From the IMG/VR virus record IMGVR_UViG_3300023278_001224, positions 1 through 32,004 of that record: a DNA stretch of 32,004 nucleotides; one strand, 5' to 3'. Shown piece by piece: positions 14,770-22,336 of the stretch. The notes beneath the pieces are model-generated. The model was given only the letters and a program-made list of their open reading frames with translations. It was not told the DNA's origin and did no database searches. A program made the position numbers and the translations under genes. The stretch comes from a virus. How positions within the stretch are numbered: position 1 is the stretch's first letter; every line of letters begins with the position of its first letter.

Positions 14770-15699
14770 ATGGCAAATTGCTTATGTGGTGTAATGCCCA
14801 CTTTCGGACAACCTAGTTGCTACCAAACAATGGGTTATCCTGTAAAAATTGGTTTTCAAGATGTGAAGGATTCTTCAGGAGCATCTAATGGAATCCTACC
14901 AACAGACACGTTAAATGATGCGTTTATTAGCGCATTAATTAACCAATCTGATGTATCAAAAAGGTTAATGTTAACACCTTCAATTGTTAACTACACGGGC
15001 AACCGTGAAGAAATGATTAGTTACACAGCTAACAATGTAAATTACAAAGCTAGTGAGGGTAACAGACCGATCCAATTTGAAATCATTGAGGGGGCAACTC
15101 CACAATTATTAGGTGAATTGAAAAAATTAGAATGCCGAAACGTAATGTTTTATGGTGTTACTGATGAATCTCAATTAACAGGTAATGGTAAAGATGACAA
15201 CTTGTTGAGAGGTTACAAAATTGAAAAAGGCACTTTTGATGCTAGATTCGTTGGTAACCAAAGAGAAGATACTGCACGAATTGTGGTTTCTTTTGTTGTT
15301 TCTATTGTTGAAAAAGACGAAGATGGGCGATTTATTGCTTATGATCAATCTTCTTTAGCTAATGGAGTGTTAACAGTTGATTTATTATCTTATGTGGATT
15401 TAATCCCCGTAGTAATGGAAACGGCTACTAGCGCAACTGTAACAGGCTTTGTTACTGATATTAACAACTATTATGGTGCAATGTATGATCCTTCTGAATT
15501 TACAGGTGGTCTTGTAGGTGATTTTACACTTTACAATGAAACATCTGCTGCTGCGGTTGTAATTACATCTGTGACTGAAAGCCCTGATGGAACATATACT
15601 TTTGTAACTCCCACACAAACAATTGCTGATGTAATGACATTGACTTTTGCTAAAACAGGATTTTACGCAAAAAATAAATTATCAATAACTGTTTCGTAA
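14770..15699 (+). CDS. Major tail (tube) protein with C-terminal beta domain
   Basis: A 309-aa protein. The N-terminus is rich in Cys and Pro (MANCLCGVMPTFGQPSCYQT). The middle contains PIQFEIIEGATPQLLGELKK and GTFDARFVGNQREDTARIVV, a beta-rich arrangement consistent with a tail-tube subunit. From about residue 205 a separate beta-sandwich-like domain follows (VVMETATSATVTGFVTDINN; FTLYNETSAAAVVITSV), like the Ig-type decorations found on many siphovirus tube proteins. Its position, between neck genes and the pre-tape-measure genes, and its abundance-type codon use support the call. No sheath gene is present, indicating a non-contractile tail. Confidence 0.72.
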   Translation: MANCLCGVMPTFGQPSCYQTMGYPVKIGFQDVKDSSGASNGILPTDTLNDAFISALINQSDVSKRLMLTPSIVNYTGNREEMISYTANNVNYKASEGNRPIQFEIIEGATPQLLGELKKLECRNVMFYGVTDESQLTGNGKDDNLLRGYKIEKGTFDARFVGNQREDTARIVVSFVVSIVEKDEDGRFIAYDQSSLANGVLTVDLLSYVDLIPVVMETATSATVTGFVTDINNYYGAMYDPSEFTGGLVGDFTLYNETSAAAVVITSVTESPDGTYTFVTPTQTIADVMTLTFAKTGFYAKNKLSITVS

Positions 15700-15878
15700 T
15701 GATTATTGAGTTAGGAAGTAAAAGGATATCCATTAATTTGGATGCGGTAAAAAATTACACGTATGAAGAACTTTCAAAAGTTTATCATGGTGACGTTTTG
15801 GCAAAAGTTGCTAAAGCATCAGGTGTGAAAAAAACCGTAAAAAAAGAAAGTCCTAAGTTGAAAATCAAAAATAAATAA
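15699..15878 (+). CDS. Small basic protein after the tail tube gene, 59 aa
   Basis: The ATG overlaps the last base of the tube-protein stop (TAATG), and the frame ends TAA at 15876-15878. The first 45 residues (MIIELGSKRISINLDAVKNY, TYEELSKVYHG) look like a small folded domain. The tail is Lys-rich (KKTVKKESPKLKIKNK), as for a nucleic-acid-binding or intrinsically disordered end. It occupies the slot where tail-assembly chaperones often lie, but no slippery frameshift to the next frame is visible. A strong hairpin follows immediately. Confidence 0.6.
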   Translation: MIIELGSKRISINLDAVKNYTYEELSKVYHGDVLAKVAKASGVKKTVKKESPKLKIKNK

Positions 15879-15880
15879 CT

Positions 15881-15917
15881 TAATCCTCCCTTGCATTAAA
15901 TATGTGAGGGAGGGTTA
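15881..15917 (+). terminator. Hairpin, probable (partial) terminator between tail genes
   Basis: TAATCCTCCCT (15881-15891) pairs with AGGGAGGGTTA (15907-15917), an 11-bp stem with one G-T wobble and a 15-nt loop, followed by ATTTTC. The short T-run suggests weak or partial termination, or an mRNA-processing/stabilising hairpin that lowers expression of the tape measure relative to the tube protein. Confidence 0.65.
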
Positions 15918-15931
15918 ATTTTCAAAAAAAG

Positions 15932-16399
15932 ATGTTTAAGAACACTATTTTATACAATTTAGCGCAAAAAATAGTAAGGCTTAAAGGTCAAGAAAAACAA
16001 ATATTCAACGAAGTGTTGGATAATAATATTGTAAAGGAATTAATAATTGAATTGAATACTGAAAAACAGTTAAAACAAGATCATGTTGATAGCTTAGGTC
16101 AGGAACTTTTTAATAGCTTTACAAATAGAAGCACTTACGCAATTAGCGATCCATTAGGGAGAGGTGGGCAACCTTATGAAGTTTATAGAACGGGGGATTA
16201 TTATGATTCTTTTAAGGTGTTTATAAGAGGTGGTGCAATAATAATAGATTCAAACCCCCAAAAACCAACAGGTAGTTTATTTCAAATGTATAATGAAAAC
16301 ATTGAAGGTCTTACAGATGAAAGTAAAAATAATTTAATTGTATTAATTAGAGAATTATACATAAATTACGTGAAAAAATATGTTGGAGGTTTGGGATAA
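15932..16399 (+). CDS. Tail-region protein, possible tail completion factor, 155 aa
   Basis: A 155-aa protein with an N-terminal helix (ILYNLAQKIVRLKGQEKQIF), a polar middle and the segment YRTGDYYDSFKVFIRGGAII followed by IDSNPQKPTGSLFQMYNENI. The pattern (TGDxYDSFxV, then beta strands and an LF-x-MY helix) recalls small siphovirus head-tail or tail-completion proteins of the HK97-gp10 look. The similarity is faint, and the gene sits after rather than before the tube gene. It starts 14 bp after the hairpin and overlaps the next gene by 20 bp. Confidence 0.55.
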   Translation: MFKNTILYNLAQKIVRLKGQEKQIFNEVLDNNIVKELIIELNTEKQLKQDHVDSLGQELFNSFTNRSTYAISDPLGRGGQPYEVYRTGDYYDSFKVFIRGGAIIIDSNPQKPTGSLFQMYNENIEGLTDESKNNLIVLIRELYINYVKKYVGGLG

Positions 16400-16865
16400 C
16401 ATTTACAATATGCCACAATGGAATTGGCATGAAATCCAAAAAACAGGGGATTTAAAATATTTGTTTAAAAATTGTAAAGGAAAAGTTTTAAAAGAGCATT
16501 TGCAGTTATGGGAAGAATTAGAAGAACAACATATTGCTGAATTTGGAATACCAAGTGAAGTAAAAATAAGAATTAGAAAACAGATAAAATTAATTCAATT
16601 AAATGCTAAATTTATTAAAACAAAAAACAGAGTTTTATTAAATTACATTAATATAATTGAAAAGGAGTTGGAGATAAAAAAAGATTTACATTTTGGGTTT
16701 TATGACGTTAAAGATGCGATTGAAAAACACAAAGGGTTTCGCATTGTTTGTTCGCCAAATAATGGAAATGATGGGAATCAAATAACGGTAGTTGAATGGG
16801 GTTACGCACTTAAAAATATAATTAGACATGGCGAAAAGGATAGAGGGCAACGAGATAATCAATGA
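16380..16865 (+). CDS. Pre-tape-measure protein, possible tail assembly chaperone, 161 aa
   Basis: A 161-aa, mostly helical, Lys-rich protein encoded immediately before the tape measure and overlapping it by 38 bp. The N-terminal part (PQWNWHEIQKTGDLKYLFK) and the central helices suit a helper that coats or recruits the tape measure, and this slot is where tail chaperones normally lie. Its sequence is not recognised as any chaperone family. ATG 16380 overlaps the preceding gene; ATG 16410 is an alternative start that would remove ten residues. The extended overlap with the tape-measure gene is unusual here but shows no obvious slippery heptamer. Confidence 0.55.
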   Translation: MLEVWDNIYNMPQWNWHEIQKTGDLKYLFKNCKGKVLKEHLQLWEELEEQHIAEFGIPSEVKIRIRKQIKLIQLNAKFIKTKNRVLLNYINIIEKELEIKKDLHFGFYDVKDAIEKHKGFRIVCSPNNGNDGNQITVVEWGYALKNIIRHGEKDRGQRDNQ

Positions 16866-19800
16866 TAGTTGGGCAGCAAAAGCAGTCAAACAAGGTGAAG
16901 ATTTGTTAAAGGTTCTTGAAAAATTAGAACAACAAGGTAAAGAAACAGCAGATCAATTAAGTAAGGTTGCAAAGTCTCAAAGTGGCGCAACAGCTAAATC
17001 TATTCGTGATGTAACACAAGCGGTTTCAAAATCAAATGCAGAAAGAAAAAAATCCATTGCAATTGATAACGAAAAAAAAAAGTTAGTAGAAAAACTTAAC
17101 ACCTTAAACTCCACAAGAGTTCAAAAAAACGAAGAATTAAAAGTACAAATATCAGCACAAAGAAAAGCAAATAAACAATTAGCAAGAGAAACAACGGGAT
17201 TAGCGGGTGCGTATGAAAAAGAATCTAAAACCCTGATTAAATTAAGAAAGCAATTAAAAGATTTAATTATAACTGAGGGCGAAGGAAGTAAAAAAACGCA
17301 ACAATTAAAACAACGTGTTACTGAATTAGACACAAAATTAAAATCTGCTGATGCTGCTGCGGGGCAATTTCAACGAAATGTTGGTAATTATCCTAAAGCA
17401 ATGGGTGGTGCAATTGCAAGTTTAAAGAAATTTGCGGGTGCATTGGGGATTGTTGGCGGTGTTCAATTGTTAAATAGAGGTTTAAGAAATACCTTTGATA
17501 TTGTTAAAAATTTCGACCAAGCACAAGCAGATTTATCTTCGGTTTTAGGTGTTACTCGTGAAGAAATGGCAGATTTAACAGCCCAAGCAAAAGAATTAGG
17601 TGCTACAACACAATTTACAGCATCACAGGTTTCAGAACTCCAATTAGAATACGCAAAACTAGGATTTACACAAAAAGAAATTCAAAATGTAACTGATGCA
17701 ACACTACAATTAGCAGCAGCATCAGGAACGGATTTAGCAAACGCAGCATCAATTGTTGGATCAACTTTAAGAGGTTTTGGATTAGATGTTACAGAAACCC
17801 AAAGATTGGTTGATGTCATGGCTAAATCATTTAGCACTTCATCATTAGATATAGATAAATTTAGTTCTGCAATGTCTAACGTTGCTCCCGCAGCATCAGC
17901 AATAGGGTTGACCGTTGAAGAAACTACTGCTTTATTAGGATCATTAACAGATGCGGGAATTGATGCAAGTAGTGCGGGTACAGGTTTAAGAAATATGTTC
18001 CTAAGTGCAAAAGAACAGGGTATAACATTTGATGAGGCATTAGATCAAATTGCTAATTCATCTGACAAACTAGGTACTTCCTTTGATTTATTCAAGAAAA
18101 AAGGCTCAACTTTAGGGGTTATTTTAGCAAATAATAGGGATAAAACAGATGAGTTAACGCAAAGTTTGCAGGATTCTTCGGGTGCTGCTGAAGAAATGGC
18201 AGATAAACAATTAGACACGTTGGGCGGTTCTTTAAAATTGCTTAGTTCTGCGTGGGAAGGTTATATTTTAGGTGCTGATGGTGCGGGTGGAGCAAGTGAA
18301 TCTTTGAAAAATATAATCAAGTTCTTAGCTGAAAACTTAAAAAGTATATTAAATGCAATAGTTAGGGGTGCGGTTGTATTTGGTTCTTTAAAGTTAGCCA
18401 TAAAAGGAGTTAGAATAGCCACATCATTATACGCATTTGCGACTAAAGCTGCTGCATTTGCACAAGTTTCTTTTTCAAGAGGCACAAAGGTAGCGTCTAG
18501 GGCTGTGAAGGGATTTGGTTTATCTCTTAAAAGTATTCCATTTGTGGGTATAATAAGCGGAATAACAACGGTTGTTTCTTTAATGTGGGACATGGGAGAT
18601 GCTGCGGAAGAAGCGTCTGAAGAAACAAGCGAACTAGATGCTGCTATAGATGAGATTAACAAGCGTATGATTGACGAACGTGCCGAACTAAAAGGATTGT
18701 TTAGGGATTTGCAAAACACAACAGCGGGAACTAAAGAGCGTGGTGATGCTGTTGATGCTATAAATGATAAATACGGAACAACTTTAAAAAACATACAAGA
18801 TGAAGCCACATTTATACGAGATTCAGCAGAAGCTTATAAATTATTAAACGAAGAAATTAAAAATAATATTAGACTAGAAGTCACAAAAGAAAAACGATTT
18901 GCATTATTAAAAGAGCAGATTCAAAAAGAGGATAGATTAATAAAAATGAGGGAACAATTAGTTAAAGACCTTGCAAGTGAAAAAGACGTTTTTATAGATT
19001 CTCCAATGGGTGGAACAACAGAACAAATGGAAATATTTACGGCTCAAGCATCAACAATGACTCAAGTACTTATTGATGGTTTAGAAGCAGATATTGCTAA
19101 CATTGATTCGCTATTAAAAGAACTTGACGATTTAGGACTTGACGAGTTTGGTGATGGTGATGGTGGCGGTGGCGGTGGCACAACTAGCACCACAGACCCT
19201 GAAGCGGCAAAAAAGAAAGAATTAGACGCATTTAAAAAACTTCAAAATAATAAATTAATTGTTTATGAAAACTTTTTAATTGAACAGGGCGCAGATAAAG
19301 AATTGCGAGATATAATGATGGCTGAAAAAGAACTTTCGTTAATGGGCGAAACGGGTCAGAAAATAATTGATTTAAATTTTAAAAATGATGATATTTTAAA
19401 CAAGCATAGAAACGAATTCCTTAAAAAAGCGGAAAATTCACACGCTGACCATTTAAAAGTAATATCTGATGCAAATAAAAAAACAACTTTTGATGATTTA
19501 AAGAGGTTTCAAGAGGAAGAAAATAAAAAACAAAAAATAAGAGAGGAAAACGAAAAAAGGAAGGCAAAAGAAGAAGAAAAAGCAAACAAAAAAAGGGTTG
19601 AAGATTTTAAAAAAACATCTAAATTAATTGCTGAATCTTTACAGGATATAACTGATATTAAACAAAAGGATATTGATCTTGAAATAGAGGCATCAAAAGA
19701 CCAAATAAAAAAATCGGAATCGGAAGTTGAAAGGTTGCAATCAATTGGAACAGCACAAGCAATTCAAAGTGCTGAAGCAGAAAAAAGAAGAATAGAAAAA

Positions 19801-20328
19801 GAAGGTGCTGAAATTGAAGCCCTTGAAAAAAAGAAAAGAAACTTGTTAATTGTCACATCAGGATTAGCAAGGGTTAATCAACTAATTCAACAAGGTGATG
19901 GTAACCCATTTCAAACAACGGGAAAAGAAATGGGTGATTTTTTCACAAATTTAGCATCATTTTATGGTGGTACTGAAACAACTATTGAGGATGCAATGGG
20001 TAGAACGGGAACAAAAGATGGTCATGTCGTTAGGGTTCATGATAATGAGCATATTGTAGGCGCAAAAGATAGTGATAAGTTACATTCAAACGGGATTTAT
20101 AAAACATCTGACATTGTAAATTCAGCATTAAATTGGAAAAATTTAGATTCGGCATCTTTAATATCAGCAAGACCGAACAATAATACCCATCTAATAAAAG
20201 AAATTCAGGAAATGAGAAACGCTTTTAATTCAATAGATTTCCCTGAGCAATACGTATATTTGGATCGGGATGTTTTTAAAAAAAATAATTCAATTAAAAC
20301 GGTAACACATTCAAACAATAGGGTATGA
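16828..20328 (+). CDS. Tail tape measure protein (TP901 core type)
   Basis: A 1166-aa protein, the longest in the window. A helical and coiled-coil N-terminus (LLKVLEKLEQQGKETADQL) precedes a TP901/PhageMin-tail core at about 225-470, with ELGATTQFTASQVSELQ, LEYAKLGFTQKEIQNVT and a Gly/Ala-rich middle. A hydrophobic segment follows, then a Gly-rich linker near 772-782. After it come long charged coiled coils (KQKIREENEKRKAKEEEKAN). A small C-terminal domain (TKDGHVVRVHDNEHIVGAKD) occurs near 1055-1085. It sets tail length and is ejected or rearranged during DNA delivery. By the usual ~0.15 nm per residue the tail would be roughly 170-180 nm (inference). The stop overlaps the next start (ATGA). 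Confidence 0.93.
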   Translation: MAKRIEGNEIINDSWAAKAVKQGEDLLKVLEKLEQQGKETADQLSKVAKSQSGATAKSIRDVTQAVSKSNAERKKSIAIDNEKKKLVEKLNTLNSTRVQKNEELKVQISAQRKANKQLARETTGLAGAYEKESKTLIKLRKQLKDLIITEGEGSKKTQQLKQRVTELDTKLKSADAAAGQFQRNVGNYPKAMGGAIASLKKFAGALGIVGGVQLLNRGLRNTFDIVKNFDQAQADLSSVLGVTREEMADLTAQAKELGATTQFTASQVSELQLEYAKLGFTQKEIQNVTDATLQLAAASGTDLANAASIVGSTLRGFGLDVTETQRLVDVMAKSFSTSSLDIDKFSSAMSNVAPAASAIGLTVEETTALLGSLTDAGIDASSAGTGLRNMFLSAKEQGITFDEALDQIANSSDKLGTSFDLFKKKGSTLGVILANNRDKTDELTQSLQDSSGAAEEMADKQLDTLGGSLKLLSSAWEGYILGADGAGGASESLKNIIKFLAENLKSILNAIVRGAVVFGSLKLAIKGVRIATSLYAFATKAAAFAQVSFSRGTKVASRAVKGFGLSLKSIPFVGIISGITTVVSLMWDMGDAAEEASEETSELDAAIDEINKRMIDERAELKGLFRDLQNTTAGTKERGDAVDAINDKYGTTLKNIQDEATFIRDSAEAYKLLNEEIKNNIRLEVTKEKRFALLKEQIQKEDRLIKMREQLVKDLASEKDVFIDSPMGGTTEQMEIFTAQASTMTQVLIDGLEADIANIDSLLKELDDLGLDEFGDGDGGGGGGTTSTTDPEAAKKKELDAFKKLQNNKLIVYENFLIEQGADKELRDIMMAEKELSLMGETGQKIIDLNFKNDDILNKHRNEFLKKAENSHADHLKVISDANKKTTFDDLKRFQEEENKKQKIREENEKRKAKEEEKANKKRVEDFKKTSKLIAESLQDITDIKQKDIDLEIEASKDQIKKSESEVERLQSIGTAQAIQSAEAEKRRIEKEGAEIEALEKKKRNLLIVTSGLARVNQLIQQGDGNPFQTTGKEMGDFFTNLASFYGGTETTIEDAMGRTGTKDGHVVRVHDNEHIVGAKDSDKLHSNGIYKTSDIVNSALNWKNLDSASLISARPNNNTHLIKEIQEMRNAFNSIDFPEQYVYLDRDVFKKNNSIKTVTHSNNRV

Positions 20329-22139
20329 TAACGGTTATAAATATGACATTGAATAGTTTTCCGATTACCACAGTTAGAGGGTTGGAAGATTTAGAATTAA
20401 ATGCTGTTTTCGATATAAGCCCAAGAGCATCAATAAACTTAGATTCAGTTATTTTTTGTAATACCGAAAAATCTAAAAATAGTGATATTTTAAGAAACGC
20501 ACATGATACTTTGCCAACTGAAGGTGCTTTGTTTGAGTTTGAAGTTACAGATTTTGTTAATTCATACACGTTTAGATTTGTTTGTGATTATTCAAATTAT
20601 AAAATTTTATCACCAAGTGAAACTGAGGTTGGTTTGTTTTTGGAAGAATCAGCAGATTCTTTAATTTCTTTTAGGGGTGCTGATATTAATATGGCTTTTT
20701 TAGAAGATGCGGGTTATCTTAATTCAAGTTATTATTTAAATTTTCCATACATAGTTAAAAACAGAAAAACGGATTTAGAAAAAATTCAATTATTAGCTTT
20801 AACATACATAACGTTAAAAACTATTTATGATGAAATTTTTAAGATAGTTGCCATTGCAACAGATATAAGCACTATTATTGGATCGCCATTAGGCATTGTA
20901 AATTTAGCACAAAGTTTAGCATTTTTAATTTTAAATGTTATTCAATTGGTAAAATTAATAGAAGAAGCAATAGAGACATTTATTCCCCCAATAAGATACC
21001 ACAGTTCAATAAGTTTAAAAACATATTTAACCCAAGCATTTTTATACTTAGGCTATTCAGTTGATTTTGGAACATGGGAAGAAAACCCAATATTAATACC
21101 AAGCAAAACTGATGAAATAGGCTATAAAGCACCAATTACAAATACTTTGCAAAGTGGAATTTTAAAACCAAATAATTACGGTTATAATTTATCAGAAGCA
21201 ATTGATTTAGGCTTAAAATTATGCAACGGTGAAATTCAAATAAAAGATTCGGTTGTTCATCTTAGACCGAAAAATGATCCTTATTGGAACTTAGAATCGG
21301 GTTATATAATGCCCGACATATTAATTGAACAAAGCATATTAGAGTCAAACGGAAACAGAAAGTTAAACAGAGAAGATGTTTATGCGGGTAAAACATTTAC
21401 TTATGATGTGGATGATTCTGATATGTGGACTATTCAAGATGCAGCAGATGGATCAAATGCAGACAGAAGGCACACGGTTATTGTTAAACCTATTGCAACG
21501 GTTGATAATAAAAGGGTTAATTTAAACGGTTATGATGAAGTAAAAATACCTTATTGTTTAGTTTCTAAAAAAGATTTAATTGATGAATTAATTGATAAAT
21601 TTATACCTGATTTACTCACCACTTTTTTAGACTTTGAAGAAATAAAAACTACTTTTGATGAATATTCTACTGCTCTTACTGACTTAACCGAAACTTATCC
21701 TGAATTGGATTCTATTGGTGCTTATGAATTAAACAGAGATGGTGCGTTAAGAGTAGAAAATCATTTTTTTACAAAGCCAAAAATTGGCGTTTTAGAAGAA
21801 AGTAATTTTGGAAATGACAGAATACCTGACAATTTCAATGACCAAATTGGTGCATCTGCTATTTATAATAAATATTACAAATGGGATTCTTTAGTTGGGG
21901 GTGTTAGAAACCCATTAGATTTAAACGATACAAATGGAAAAGAAATTTTTGAAAATGTAGAATTTAAGTTTAACATCAAGAATTTTTCGTTAATTTTGGA
22001 TAACGCTTATTTTACAACTGAATCAGGAAAGGTTGGTAGATACACGGCAATAAATTGGAAAGTGTTATCCGATCGGGTAACGTCTAATTATTGGGTTCAA
22101 AAAAATTGGCTGATAAACACAGAAGAAAAACAGGTATAA
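20325..22139 (+). CDS. Tail tip/baseplate hub-type protein with hydrophobic insert
   Basis: A 604-aa protein translated from an ATGA overlap with the tape measure, the classical position of distal-tail or hub proteins. The N-terminal ~145 residues look beta-rich. Residues ~152-220 are hydrophobic helices (LALTYITLKTIYDEIFKIVA; LAFLILNVIQLVKLIEEAIE), unusual for a virion surface protein. Then come segments resembling hub or late-control-D-like domains (SLKTYLTQAFLYLGYSVDFG; LGLKLCNGEIQIKDSVVHLR). The last part is beta-rich and ends in a basic tail. No lysozyme or peptidase motif is seen. The role as tail-tip hub or Tal-like protein is inferred mainly from position and size. Confidence 0.6.
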   Translation: MITVINMTLNSFPITTVRGLEDLELNAVFDISPRASINLDSVIFCNTEKSKNSDILRNAHDTLPTEGALFEFEVTDFVNSYTFRFVCDYSNYKILSPSETEVGLFLEESADSLISFRGADINMAFLEDAGYLNSSYYLNFPYIVKNRKTDLEKIQLLALTYITLKTIYDEIFKIVAIATDISTIIGSPLGIVNLAQSLAFLILNVIQLVKLIEEAIETFIPPIRYHSSISLKTYLTQAFLYLGYSVDFGTWEENPILIPSKTDEIGYKAPITNTLQSGILKPNNYGYNLSEAIDLGLKLCNGEIQIKDSVVHLRPKNDPYWNLESGYIMPDILIEQSILESNGNRKLNREDVYAGKTFTYDVDDSDMWTIQDAADGSNADRRHTVIVKPIATVDNKRVNLNGYDEVKIPYCLVSKKDLIDELIDKFIPDLLTTFLDFEEIKTTFDEYSTALTDLTETYPELDSIGAYELNRDGALRVENHFFTKPKIGVLEESNFGNDRIPDNFNDQIGASAIYNKYYKWDSLVGGVRNPLDLNDTNGKEIFENVEFKFNIKNFSLILDNAYFTTESGKVGRYTAINWKVLSDRVTSNYWVQKNWLINTEEKQV

Positions 22140-22336
22140 TGCAAGAAAGATTATTAAAAATAAAAGATGAATTGATGGAAATTAAGAAAAATGCTTTATC
22201 AACAATATTTAAAAATGTTGATGATCTACCTGTGGAGAAAAAAGAATTATTTAAGCAATTGTTAAATGCCCATATTTCAGGCGACAAAGAAAAAGTTGCA
22301 AAACTTGAAAAAAAATTAAAAGAAAATGGCGAGTAA
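22139..22336 (+). CDS. Small helical coiled-coil protein, 65 aa
   Basis: ATG 22139 (overlapping the preceding TAA) is preferred over an in-frame TTG at 22091, which would lie inside the hub gene. The 65-residue product is almost entirely helical and charged (MQERLLKIKDELMEIKKNAL; FKQLLNAHISGDKEKVAKLE) and could form a coiled-coil pair. It overlaps the next gene by 11 bp. It is probably a small chaperone or tail-tip linker. Nothing shows a catalytic role. Confidence 0.6.
   Translation: MQERLLKIKDELMEIKKNALSTIFKNVDDLPVEKKELFKQLLNAHISGDKEKVAKLEKKLKENGE

Noticed and set aside
18261-18809. 182-aa open frame on the - strand inside the tape measure gene
   Set aside because: It is the mirror of Ala/Ser-rich tape-measure codons, lies wholly inside a strong gene and has no promoter or coherent protein character.
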